Positions 14,473-22,096 of a DNA stretch of 28,156 nucleotides are shown in pieces. Location: the NCBI GenBank assembly GCA_964349835.1, contig CAYGID010000026.1, positions 1 to 28,156 on the forward strand, given 5' to 3'. The stretch comes from JAQVSH01 sp964349835. GTDB taxonomy: Bacteria; Bacteroidota; Bacteroidia; Bacteroidales; UBA4181. Positions within the stretch are counted from its first letter, which is position 1. The number at the start of each line of letters is the position of its first letter. The notes under the pieces were generated by a model. That model saw only the letters and a list, made by a program, of their open reading frames with translations. It did not search any database and had not been told where the DNA came from. Both the position numbers and the translations under genes were made by a program.

Positions 14473-16296
14473 ATGGAAACGATGAACCAGCTACTATTAT
14501 TTCAGACGGTATATCAGAAATTGCCTGCTCCTACAGCCATTTATTTGCCTGATGGTACGCTCTTAAAGACGAACGAAGCGTATGAAGCGATGTTGGGTTA
14601 TGATCCCCAAGGGGCCGATTCGCTGAGCGATGAGAATATTCCGGTGCATACTGTGCCTGCAGAGGAGCAGAGTAGGATAACCGAACTGATTGAGAACAGA
14701 GCCGATTCCGTTACTTTTTGCTCAACACGCATGCATAAAGAGAATGGGTCGATGGCCGTTGAGGCGACTGCAGTTCTTGTGAGAGATAATCAGGATAATC
14801 CTGTTGCTGTAGTCATGCAGTTGTCGCCTCAGTGCACTCCGCTGGAGAATCAATTGCGCGACCGCCGGATTTTTCTTCTGGAGAAGTTGCTTAAGGAGGT
14901 GCCGCTGAATATCTACTTTAAGGATAAGGAGAGCCGTTTTCTGCTGGCGAGCCGCTCCATGTGCAAACTGTGCGGAGTGGAGGATTTGGCGGGTATGTCC
15001 GACTTCGATCTGTTTACTTCGGAGCATGCGCAGCAGGCCTACAACGACGAGCAGGCCATTATGCAGAGTCTGAAGCCTATTGTGACCGAGGAGAGGGAGA
15101 CTTGGAGCGATGGAACCATCTCCTGGGTCATGTCGTCGAAACTTCCGCTTTTCGATGAAAGGGGTCAATTAATAGGCACTTATGGTGTCTCGAAAGATAT
15201 TACCGAGCTCAAGCTGGCTGAACAGCAGGCAACGGAGGCTCGCGATGCGCTGGTTTCCAAGAATCTGGAGTTGGAAGAAGCTATGGAAGCGCTTAAAAAA
15301 ACGCAGAATAAACTGGTCTTTTCAGAAAAGATGGCTGCGCTTGGCGGGATGATTGGGGGAATTGCCCATGAGATTAATACCCCCTTGGGAGCCATTAATG
15401 CCAGTGCTTCGAATGTTCAGGGGGTTGTGAAGGCCATTAATGAGGATATTCCCTGGATGGTAAAAAATTGTTCTCAGGAGGAGATTGACTGGCTTTTCGG
15501 ACTCTTTTCGAACGCGGCTCCGCGTATATCGGCTGTTTTTTCGAAAGAGGAGCGGTTGTTAAAACGGGAGATGGCAGCGCTTCTGGAGCAACGGGGCGTT
15601 GACAGTGCCTCACAGATTGCCGATCTGCTCGTTTCGTTGGGATGCTCGTCCGAAATTGAATCGATGCTTTCGGTTTTGAGCGGTCCCAATGCCCTTCGCT
15701 TGCTTGCGCTGGCGAAAGTGATTCTGTCGCTCAATCGGAATACGGCCAATATTGCGGTGGCGGTCGATAGGGTTTCGACCATTGTGAAGGCGCTAAAACG
15801 ATATATTCATCGCGATGCCAACAACGATTTCTTGCCTTCCGACCTCACCGAAACGATTCGTACGGTTTTGGTGCTTAGCTCGAATGTGGCCAAAAACACC
15901 AGGACCCGTATTGAGACCCGCTTCCAACCCATTAAATTGGTGGAGTGCCATCAGGACGAAATCTGCCAGGTGTGGACCAATATTCTCGACAACGCCATTC
16001 AGGCAATGGCTTCGCTCGAGTCGGAACATCTAATAGAGATAACGGTGTCGGATATGGGAACGGCGGCACAGGTGGCCATCCGCGATGCGGGGCCGGGAAT
16101 TCCCCAGGCCATTCAGGAGCGGATTTTCGAGCCTTTTTTTACCACCAAAAAGGCGGGTATCGGAACCGGGATGGGGCTCGACATCTCTAAACAGATTATT
16201 GACCGCCACGGCGGAAAAATATATTTTACATCCGAAGGGGGGAAGGGCACTGTTTTTTATGTGGAACTTCCTTACCTTCACGCAGTCGAACAATGA
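14473..16296 (+). CDS. Soluble PAS-PAS sensor histidine kinase with long HisKA insertion
   Basis: This 607-residue cytoplasmic kinase has no membrane helix. Two PAS domains (about 10-120 and 130-250) are followed by a coiled coil (about 252-290). The HisKA motif GGIAHEINTPLG has phospho-acceptor His299. A complete ATPase follows: N-box NILDNAIQAM, G1 DAGPGIP, F-box FEPFFTTKKAG and G2 GTGMGLDIS. About 115 mostly helical residues (roughly 310-425) separate the HisKA first helix from the region VDRVSTIVKALKRYI, much longer than the usual hairpin. The second PAS carries a CxxC pair (Cys164, Cys167), a possible metal or redox site. Its stop lies 36 bases before the REC-kinase ATG, so the two are probably co-transcribed partners. 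The signal sensed is unknown; the upstream cytochrome suggests redox only by proximity. Confidence 0.93.
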   Translation: METMNQLLLFQTVYQKLPAPTAIYLPDGTLLKTNEAYEAMLGYDPQGADSLSDENIPVHTVPAEEQSRITELIENRADSVTFCSTRMHKENGSMAVEATAVLVRDNQDNPVAVVMQLSPQCTPLENQLRDRRIFLLEKLLKEVPLNIYFKDKESRFLLASRSMCKLCGVEDLAGMSDFDLFTSEHAQQAYNDEQAIMQSLKPIVTEERETWSDGTISWVMSSKLPLFDERGQLIGTYGVSKDITELKLAEQQATEARDALVSKNLELEEAMEALKKTQNKLVFSEKMAALGGMIGGIAHEINTPLGAINASASNVQGVVKAINEDIPWMVKNCSQEEIDWLFGLFSNAAPRISAVFSKEERLLKREMAALLEQRGVDSASQIADLLVSLGCSSEIESMLSVLSGPNALRLLALAKVILSLNRNTANIAVAVDRVSTIVKALKRYIHRDANNDFLPSDLTETIRTVLVLSSNVAKNTRTRIETRFQPIKLVECHQDEICQVWTNILDNAIQAMASLESEHLIEITVSDMGTAAQVAIRDAGPGIPQAIQERIFEPFFTTKKAGIGTGMGLDISKQIIDRHGGKIYFTSEGGKGTVFYVELPYLHAVEQ

Positions 16297-16332
16297 GGGG
16301 TATCGGCTCCCTCTTTTTAATTGATTTATGCT

Positions 16333-17517
16333 ATGAAGAAAGCGATTATCTGTGTCGATGACGAAGATATCATTCTGGAGGCGCTGAAAGATCAGCTCAG
16401 CACCTTTCTCGGTGCAGAGTTTGATGTGGAGACGGCCCTTGACGCCGAGGAGGCAATGGAGATCTTCAAGGAGCTCTCCGAGCAGGGTGTGCCGGTGCCC
16501 GTAGTCATCTCCGATTACCTGATGCCTGGTATGCTGGGCGATGAGTTCCTGATCAGAATGCATCAGGTGAATCCCGATGCCCTGAAGATTCTGCTGACAG
16601 GCCATGCCAACGTGGAGGGGGTGGTGAATGCTATTAACAAGGCCAACTTATACCGCTTTATTCCCAAACCCTGGGATAGTGAAGATTTGATTCTTACGGT
16701 TAAGGAGGCGTTGCGCAGTTTTCTGATGGAGGTGGAGATTCGTGCCAAGAACCAAGAGTTGGAGGCTATGAACCAGAATCTGGAAAAACTGGTTGATGAG
16801 CGTACCGCCGAACTGGCCGAGGCCAACGCCACCAAAGATAAGTTCTTCTCTATTATTGCCCACGATTTGAAGGGCGCCTTTAACAGCCTGATGGGGTTGT
16901 CGGATTTTCTGATTGGCGATTTTGGAAACCTTCCCGACTCAGAGCGGATGGAGATTCTTTCGCATATCAAGTCGGTTTCAGACTCCTCATATAAGTTGCT
17001 GCAAAATCTTTTAGACTGGGCCCGCGTTCAGACCGGTAAGATTCCCTTTGCCCCCGAGATGGTTGATCTCTCGCTTGCAATTGAGAATGAGTTCTCCTTT
17101 TTTACCGGGCAGGCCTTGCATAAGCAGATTGTTTTAAAGAAGATAATGCCTGAAAGCCCCGTTATGGCCTTTGCCGATCTAAATATGCTTTCGACCATTT
17201 TGCGAAATCTGATTTCGAATGCTTTGAAGTTTACCTATCCCGGGGGCCAGATTACGGTGTCGCTGACGCCCGGTGCCGATTTTGTGGAGCTCTCCGTTTC
17301 GGATACAGGAATCGGCATTTCGCCCGAGAATGTGGGTCGGCTCTTCAAGGTTTCGGAGCATGTAAAGAGTTACGGAACCAACCGCGAGGAGGGAACAGGC
17401 CTGGGCTTGATTCTGTGTCGTGAGTTTGTTCAGAAGCATGGGGGCACCATTGCTGTAGAAAGCAATCCCGGGGGAAGCCGATTCTTTTTTACTCTGCCCG
17501 CGCATCCCTCCCTATAG
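16333..17517 (+). CDS. Response regulator-histidine kinase fusion (REC-HisKA-HATPase)
   Basis: This 394-residue protein has an N-terminal receiver (about 1-125; acidic pair in VDDED, phospho-acceptor Asp61 in SDYLMPG, LLTGHAN, and Lys in IPKPWD) joined by a coiled coil (about 135-165) to a full kinase core. The core has HDLKGAFNSL with His177, N-box NLISNALKFT, G1 DTGIGI and G2 GTGLGL. There is no DNA-binding or enzymatic output domain and no membrane helix. It is therefore a middle step in a relay: it probably takes phosphate from, or is tuned by, the PAS kinase just upstream and phosphorylates a regulator encoded elsewhere. I took ATG at 16333; TTG at 16321 is possible but less likely. All catalytic residues are present, unlike the hybrid kinase at 2533. 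Confidence 0.92.
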   Translation: MKKAIICVDDEDIILEALKDQLSTFLGAEFDVETALDAEEAMEIFKELSEQGVPVPVVISDYLMPGMLGDEFLIRMHQVNPDALKILLTGHANVEGVVNAINKANLYRFIPKPWDSEDLILTVKEALRSFLMEVEIRAKNQELEAMNQNLEKLVDERTAELAEANATKDKFFSIIAHDLKGAFNSLMGLSDFLIGDFGNLPDSERMEILSHIKSVSDSSYKLLQNLLDWARVQTGKIPFAPEMVDLSLAIENEFSFFTGQALHKQIVLKKIMPESPVMAFADLNMLSTILRNLISNALKFTYPGGQITVSLTPGADFVELSVSDTGIGISPENVGRLFKVSEHVKSYGTNREEGTGLGLILCREFVQKHGGTIAVESNPGGSRFFFTLPAHPSL

Positions 17518-17684
17518 CGTTCTGTCTAACGCAATTACATCTTATAGAATCCCTCCCGCCGGGCTTTAAACGGTTGGGTAGGTGTCGTTTAATGCCCGCT
17601 CAACCCGGATTGCCGTCGGGGTCAGCCTGGGGGCATCGTTTTCTATTTGGGTCACCCCGAGACGAAACTTATTTTTTGAGGGCG

Positions 17685-17711
17685 TGTAACTTTTTGCTTC
17701 AATAGCCGTCT
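17685..17711 (+). promoter_or_regulatory. ECF (sigma-E-like) promoter of the sigma operon
   Basis: TGTAAC followed by TTTTT (-35, 17685-17695) and CGTCT (-10, 17707-17711) are separated by 16 bases counted from the end of TGTAAC. This is the spacing and AAC/CGTC pattern of ECF sigma promoters, and resembles sequences found before other Bacteroidetes ECF genes. The sigma factor may therefore activate its own operon. The -10 box ends only 11 bases before the ATG at 17723, so transcription would start a few bases before the start codon. Confidence 0.65.
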
Positions 17712-17722
17712 TTGTAGTAAGA

Positions 17723-18226
17723 ATGGAAACCGACGAATTCATAACAAACATTTTGCCCTGCAAGGAGACGCTCTATCGCACTGCGCTCCGGCTTGTTTGT
17801 AGTCGGGAGGTTGCCGAAGATATGGTGCAGGAGACCCTGCTCCGGATGTGGAATCTGCGTCAGAATTGGCCTCAGATTGGAAGTTACAGGGCTTTTATGA
17901 TTACGATTGTGAGGAATCTCTGTTTCGATTATCTCCAATCGGCCGGGCGTCTAACGCTTCCATTAGAACAGGTGCCTCCCGGTGAGGCAGACGCTGCTTC
18001 GCCCTGCGATATCTTAGAACACGAGGAGGAGCTGCAGTTGTTGCACAAGGTGATAGAGTCGCTTCCCGAATTGCAGAAGAATGTGGTGTTGCTGCGTGTA
18101 GTGGAGGGGTTCAGTTACAAGGAGATTGGAGAGGCGCTAAGGATCAGTCCTGCCATTGTTAAAATTTCACTCTTCAGGGCTAAGCACAAGATCAAACTGG
18201 AAATGCGAAAAATTACAATACGATGA
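17723..18226 (+). CDS. ECF-type RNA polymerase sigma-70 factor
   Basis: This 167-residue sigma factor has only regions 2 and 4. Region 2 includes CSREVAEDMVQETLLRMWNL and the core-binding and -10-recognition helices through WPQIGSYRAFMITIVRNLCFDYL. A short linker of about 30 residues leads to region 4 (SLPELQKNVVLLRVVEGFSY, KEIGEALRISPAIVKISLFR), which binds the -35 element. The start is fixed by homology-like spacing (ILPCKETLYRTALRLV follows at once) and by the promoter just upstream. Its stop overlaps the next start in ATGA (18223-18226), the usual sign of sigma/anti-sigma coupling. The downstream genes (small membrane protein, DUF4252, barrel) form a cluster seen in Bacteroidetes, suggesting an envelope-stress regulon. 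Confidence 0.95.
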   Translation: METDEFITNILPCKETLYRTALRLVCSREVAEDMVQETLLRMWNLRQNWPQIGSYRAFMITIVRNLCFDYLQSAGRLTLPLEQVPPGEADAASPCDILEHEEELQLLHKVIESLPELQKNVVLLRVVEGFSYKEIGEALRISPAIVKISLFRAKHKIKLEMRKITIR

Positions 18227-18621
18227 AAACTGCCAATGAAAACAAAAGCGAGCACTCTCTTGATGCATTGTTGGAGGCTTATGGTGCGAGGTGCCGTCGG
18301 GTAAAAACCGGCAGCTCGTTCGATAGAAGAGTGCTCGGGGCACTAGATCGGAACCGTTCACTTCCTCGCCGGAATCCTGCCCCTGCTCTCTGGCGGCACA
18401 TGTTGATAGCCGCATCTGTATCGCTCTTAATCGGATTGGGCGTACTGTTTCGGGACCCTTTTTCGGCCCGGCTCAACTCATCGGCCCAAGTAACCCCCTC
18501 TCCTGAGGAGACCCTTTCGATTATTAGGGAGACCCTCTTCCTGGTTTCGGACGAACTGCGCCGGGGAACTTCGCTCGCGGTTGAATATGTTGATCCCACT
18601 CCCACTCATATAGATAAGTAA
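18223..18621 (+). CDS. Small single-span membrane protein, probable anti-sigma factor
   Basis: This 132-residue protein has a charged N-terminal cytoplasmic part of about 60 residues, one membrane segment (MLIAASVSLLIGLGVLF, about 66-82) and a C-terminal part of about 50 residues. It overlaps the sigma gene by 4 bases and the next gene by 1 base (TAATG at 18619-18623). The topology and position are those of an ECF anti-sigma factor: the N-terminal part could hold the sigma factor at the membrane. I see no zinc-binding HxxxCxxC motif and no recognised anti-sigma domain, so function is inferred from context and size alone. Confidence 0.7.
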   Translation: MKTANENKSEHSLDALLEAYGARCRRVKTGSSFDRRVLGALDRNRSLPRRNPAPALWRHMLIAASVSLLIGLGVLFRDPFSARLNSSAQVTPSPEETLSIIRETLFLVSDELRRGTSLAVEYVDPTPTHIDK

Positions 18622-19142
18622 TGGCCATGCGACACACGATTTTAACTCTTCTTTTTCTCTGGGCCGTTTCGAATCCGATGGCGGGTCAGGGATTTGTGGG
18701 CAAATTTGCCAGCCAGAATGCCAACAGTTCATTCAAAACGGTACATATCACCGAAAAGATGTTTCGTCTGGCCGCGGAGTCGGACGAGGTGAAAGGGGAG
18801 CCTCAACTCCGAGATATTCTCCTACATCTCACCAATCTTCACGTACTGCGTTCGAGCAGTTCGACATCGTTCTATTTTAGATCGGTGGTCCAAAAACTGC
18901 AGCAGCAGAAAGGGTTCGAACCCTTAGTTTTGATTGACGATGACTCCGAGCGGGTGGCCATTTTTATTCGCGAGGAGCAGGATTTGGTACGTGAGCTGGT
19001 GTTGGCTGTGTTCGGCAAGAACGAGTTTATTCTGATTGGCATGGAGGGCTCCTTGCGCCTCGACCAAGTGGCTGCCCTCTCCAGTTCTGTGAAAGTCGAC
19101 GGATTGGAATACCTGAAACGCATAAGAGTAAATACCAATTAA
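18621..19142 (+). CDS. DUF4252 family secreted protein
   Basis: This 173-residue protein has an N-terminal Sec signal (HTILTLLFLWAVSNPMAGQG). The mature part has the DUF4252 pattern: a helix with VHITEKMFRLAAE, a short segment around LTNLHVLRSSSS, FYFRSVVQKLQQQKGFEPLV, then IFIREEQDLVRELVLAVFG and ILIGMEGSLRLDQVAALSSS. The family is found in Bacteroidetes, commonly beside ECF sigma genes, and its biochemical role is not known. There is no lipobox cysteine, so it is probably soluble in the periplasm. The ATG at 18621 overlaps the stop of the preceding gene; ATG at 18627 is an alternative start. Only one DUF4252 copy is present here. It is followed by an octamer/heptamer repeat cluster before the barrel gene. 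Confidence 0.82.
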   Translation: MAMRHTILTLLFLWAVSNPMAGQGFVGKFASQNANSSFKTVHITEKMFRLAAESDEVKGEPQLRDILLHLTNLHVLRSSSSTSFYFRSVVQKLQQQKGFEPLVLIDDDSERVAIFIREEQDLVRELVLAVFGKNEFILIGMEGSLRLDQVAALSSSVKVDGLEYLKRIRVNTN

Positions 19143-19215
19143 TGCTCTAATTGAAGATTTGAAGATATGAGCATTAGAGCATTAACCATTAACCATTAAC
19201 CATTAACCATTAACC
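19140..19215. repeat. Inverted octamer repeat followed by five ATTAACC heptamers
   Basis: AATGCTCTAAT (19141-19151) and ATTAGAGCATT (19173-19183) are exact inverted copies 21 bases apart. GAGCATTA occurs twice in tandem (19169-19176, 19177-19184), the same octamer type as at 1207-1261. Five perfect ATTAACC heptamers follow (19181-19215). The cluster starts at the DUF4252 stop codon and ends 10 bases before the barrel gene start, so it occupies the whole intergenic space inside the ECF operon. Confidence 0.8.
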
Positions 19216-19225
19216 CCGTATTTCG

Positions 19226-20005
19226 ATGAAAATGAAGAGAGTCTTAGGTCTTATTCTCCTGTTGGCTGTGGTTGCAGCGGAAATGCCTCTGCGGGCACAA
19301 TCTTTTGAGTTTGACCTCAACGGTCGGCACAGAAACGGTACGGTTCGGATTGGTTTAAAGGGAATCGAAGTGGACTATGGCCGCCGCGAACAGTATGAGG
19401 GCCATCCTATGGTGTGGGGCATGGGTTTTAATATGCTTCGCTCGCCCGATTATTCGATGTATAATGAGGCCGACCATGGCTTCTTTGAGCTGGATGTGGC
19501 TCGTTCGCAACGATGGTTTATCACCCCTTTCCATGCAGCGGTGGCCTTCAATAGTGATGCCACGTTTGGATTGGTGTCGGGTTTGGGAATTGTTTGGAAT
19601 AATTATGTGTTCGATCAGAATATTACGGTTGCCCGCGTCGACGGTCTGCTGATGCCGTTTCCGCTCGACAAGAATTATAAGAAAACGAAATTGACCACGG
19701 TGTCATTGTCGGTACCCGTTGAGTTGGAGGCCCAGTTTCCTTCGAGAAATGCTGAGGATCGAAGATTCTTTGTGGCGGGGGGCCTTTTGGGCGAGGTAGT
19801 ACTCGGAGCCCACACCAAGTACAAAAAACCGAAACACAAACAGAAGGGCAATCTGGATATGACCCCTTTTCAGGCGGCTCTTTCAGTGCGTGCAGGATAT
19901 GGCGGAGTAAGCATTTTTTGCCACTACTACCTTACCTCGCTCTTCGAAAACAACAAGGGCCCCGAAATGCAGGGGGTGACCTTCGGCGTGGGATTTAATC
20001 TCTAA
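19226..20005 (+). CDS. Outer-membrane beta-barrel protein of the ECF operon
   Basis: This 259-residue protein has an N-terminal signal peptide (VLGLILLLAVVAAEMPLRAQ) followed by alternating hydrophobic/polar beta strands rich in glycine and aromatics (MVWGMGFNML, FGLVSGLGIVWNNYVF, RFFVAGGLLGEVVLG, FQAALSVRAGYGG). It ends GVTFGVGFNL, a typical final strand. Size suggests an 8- to 10-strand barrel of the PorT-like or Omp_b-brl kind. It is the last gene of the sigma operon and may be one of the targets of the sigma factor. No enzymatic motif is seen and no specific function can be assigned. Confidence 0.75.
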   Translation: MKMKRVLGLILLLAVVAAEMPLRAQSFEFDLNGRHRNGTVRIGLKGIEVDYGRREQYEGHPMVWGMGFNMLRSPDYSMYNEADHGFFELDVARSQRWFITPFHAAVAFNSDATFGLVSGLGIVWNNYVFDQNITVARVDGLLMPFPLDKNYKKTKLTTVSLSVPVELEAQFPSRNAEDRRFFVAGGLLGEVVLGAHTKYKKPKHKQKGNLDMTPFQAALSVRAGYGGVSIFCHYYLTSLFENNKGPEMQGVTFGVGFNL

Positions 20006-20138
20006 TGGGTCGCAAAACAACGACTGTCGAGGATATCGTTTCATGCATATGGCGAAACGTGAGCCTCTAATCGCCCCGGCTGTTCAGTGGCGAGGTGGAT
20101 ATTGAAGCAGTCGGGCCGAGCCCGGTCGGGAATAGGGG

Positions 20139-20663
20139 CTACAAATAGATGTTTAATCCTATGCTGAGCCCTATGCGCTCGGTGTTGTGGCGTCCGCTGC
20201 CGTAAAACTGCTTGCAGTAAACCATAGGCTCGATAGAGAGGTTGGGGGCTACAAACCACGCGTAGCCAGCCTCAACCGAGAGGGCAGGGAACGGTTGCGA
20301 GGTGGCCGGAATCCCCGGTAGTTTGATTCGGGCAATGTAGTGTTCGAGCGTGATGCCCACAGGAATGACTCCATTGATGTAATAACGGCCACCCACGCCA
20401 AAATTCCAGTAGCGATCTTTGGTGTCGCCCATGCGATGGAATTCGTATCCGCAGCTGGTTCTTGCCAGGAAATTGTTGGCTACGAAAAGGCCCACGCCTA
20501 TCTGTGCCCTGATGTTGCGATACTTTGAATCGCTGAAGGGATTGTTTGAGCTGAGCGACAGTTCGGAGGTTGGGTTTATCACCCAACGGCCTGCCTCTGT
20601 TTGGGCCAGGCTGATGCCGACGAATGCAAACAGGCAGAAAACTACAGAGAAAAATTGACGCAT
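20139..20663 (-). CDS. Small outer-membrane beta-barrel protein
   Basis: This 174-residue protein has a signal peptide (MRQFFSVVFCLFAFVGISLA, cleavage near AQT) and about eight predicted amphipathic strands (AQIGVGLFVANNFLARTSCG, WNFGVGGRYYING, GITLEHYIARIKL, LSVEAGYAWFVAPNLSIEP). It ends IGLSIGLNIYL, the closing strand of a small barrel of OmpA/OmpW size. It is transcribed away from the NSS transporter gene (divergent, 89 bases between starts) and converges with the ECF operon (133 bases). No known specific function can be assigned. Confidence 0.75.
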   Translation of the reverse strand: MRQFFSVVFCLFAFVGISLAQTEAGRWVINPTSELSLSSNNPFSDSKYRNIRAQIGVGLFVANNFLARTSCGYEFHRMGDTKDRYWNFGVGGRYYINGVIPVGITLEHYIARIKLPGIPATSQPFPALSVEAGYAWFVAPNLSIEPMVYCKQFYGSGRHNTERIGLSIGLNIYL

Positions 20664-20752
20664 GGCTTGTGTGGTTAAAAGAAAAGGGTATACATTTATA
20701 TTGTTGGGTAAATGTAGAGAATTTCCTGTTTATTTGAATCCCTTTTACTAGT

Positions 20753-22096
20753 ATGAGTCATTCGAGAGACAATTTTACCGGATTCTTTGCCGTGGTACTG
20801 GCGGCTGCCGGTTCGGCTATCGGGCTGGGCAACATTTGGCGTTTCCCCTACATTATGGGGATGTATGGCGGCGGAGCCTTTCTCATTGTATATCTTCTTT
20901 TTGTGTTGGGGCTGGGAGTCCCTTTGATGTTGTCGGAGTTTGCCATTGGACGCCGTTCGCAGAGCAATCTGGTGAGGGCTTTTATGAAGTCGGCTCCCGG
21001 TACCCGTTGGCACTGGATTGGCATTTTGGGAATTCTTGCCTCTCTGCTGATACTTGCTTTTTATACCACCATAGCGGGATGGACACTTGAATACACGCTT
21101 AAAATGGTTTCCGGAGCCTTTCGCGAAGCCAATGCTGCCGAAGTAGATTTACAGTTGACGCAATTTGTTTCGCAACCGATTCTTCCCGTGCTGTTTCAGG
21201 CTTTTTTTCTGGGTATGGGAGGCTGGATAGTGATGAAGGGGGTGCAGAAGGGAATTGAGACCTTCTCGAAGATTTTGATGCCCGTTCTGGCTATTCTGTT
21301 GCTGATTTTGGCGGTGCGTTCGCTCTTGCTGGAGGGGGCCTCCGAAGGGTTGCGGTTTATGTTCGAACCAGATTTCTCTAAGTTGACTCTCAAGGGGGTA
21401 CTTAATGCTTTGGGGCAGGCCTTCTTTTCACTCAGTCTGGGGATGGGCTGTCTGCTTACCTATGGTTCGTATATTAAGAAGGATGATGTGCTGTTAAAGA
21501 CCTCGCTGACTGTGGTCTTTTTTGATACTTTTTTTGCTGTGGCAGCGGGCGTTATTATCTTCCCTGCCGTCTTTTCTTTCCATATTGCGCCCAATTCGGG
21601 GGTCGACCTAATCTTTAAGACCCTCCCCATGGTTTTTCAGATGATGCCGCATGGCATTCTGTTTGGAACCCTCTTCTTTGTACTGGTGATGATTGCTGCC
21701 CTGACCTCCATTATTTCGTTGTTGGAGGTGGGAGTCTCCTATTTTGTGGAGGAGACCGGTATCACCAGAACCAAAGCAACACTGGGTGTAATGGCAGTTG
21801 TGATGCTGTTAGGGGTGCTGGCAACCTGGTCGTTTGGGCCGCTAAAGGGGGTAACGCTGGCCGGTAGGAACTTCTTTGATTGGTTCGACTACCTAACAGC
21901 CAATGTAATGCTGCCGCTGGGGGCAATGGCTATTTCGCTCTTTGTGGGTTGGTACTGGACCAAGAAGGCCAGTGTTGACGAACTCACAAACGGCACAACC
22001 CGGCATGTAAGGTATGTCAGGTTTTTCTTTTTCGTGATTCGTTATGTGGCTCCCCTGGCTATTTTAGCCATCTTCCTGAGCGGGGTGACCGGCTGA
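20753..22096 (+). CDS. Sodium-dependent NSS-family transporter (SNF family)
   Basis: This 447-residue, roughly 11-helix inner-membrane symporter has the LeuT fold. The first helix carries the family signature GSAIGLGNIWRFPY with the unwound sodium/substrate site. The next segments, GGGAFLIVYLLFVLGLGVPL and MLSEFAIGRRSQ, are equally typical. Helix 6 is represented by ALGQAFFSLSLGMGCLLTYG and helix 8 by the AALTSIISLLEVGVSYFVEE region. Bacterial members mostly import amino acids such as tryptophan, tyrosine or branched-chain residues with sodium; the substrate cannot be fixed here. The stop codon (22094-22096) directly abuts the stop of the convergent gene. No adjacent metabolic gene hints at a substrate. 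Confidence 0.95.
   Translation: MSHSRDNFTGFFAVVLAAAGSAIGLGNIWRFPYIMGMYGGGAFLIVYLLFVLGLGVPLMLSEFAIGRRSQSNLVRAFMKSAPGTRWHWIGILGILASLLILAFYTTIAGWTLEYTLKMVSGAFREANAAEVDLQLTQFVSQPILPVLFQAFFLGMGGWIVMKGVQKGIETFSKILMPVLAILLLILAVRSLLLEGASEGLRFMFEPDFSKLTLKGVLNALGQAFFSLSLGMGCLLTYGSYIKKDDVLLKTSLTVVFFDTFFAVAAGVIIFPAVFSFHIAPNSGVDLIFKTLPMVFQMMPHGILFGTLFFVLVMIAALTSIISLLEVGVSYFVEETGITRTKATLGVMAVVMLLGVLATWSFGPLKGVTLAGRNFFDWFDYLTANVMLPLGAMAISLFVGWYWTKKASVDELTNGTTRHVRYVRFFFFVIRYVAPLAILAIFLSGVTG

Noticed and set aside
17517..17532. GCGTT/AACGC hairpin after the REC-kinase as a terminator
   Set aside because: Only five base pairs and no T-run.
19181..19215. CRISPR or telomere-like repeat
   Set aside because: Head-to-tail heptamers without spacers in the middle of an operon; a simple tandem repeat explains it.
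20037..20059. CGTTTC/GAAACG hairpin after the ECF operon as a terminator
   Set aside because: A 6-bp stem with an 11-base loop and no T-run is too weak to call.
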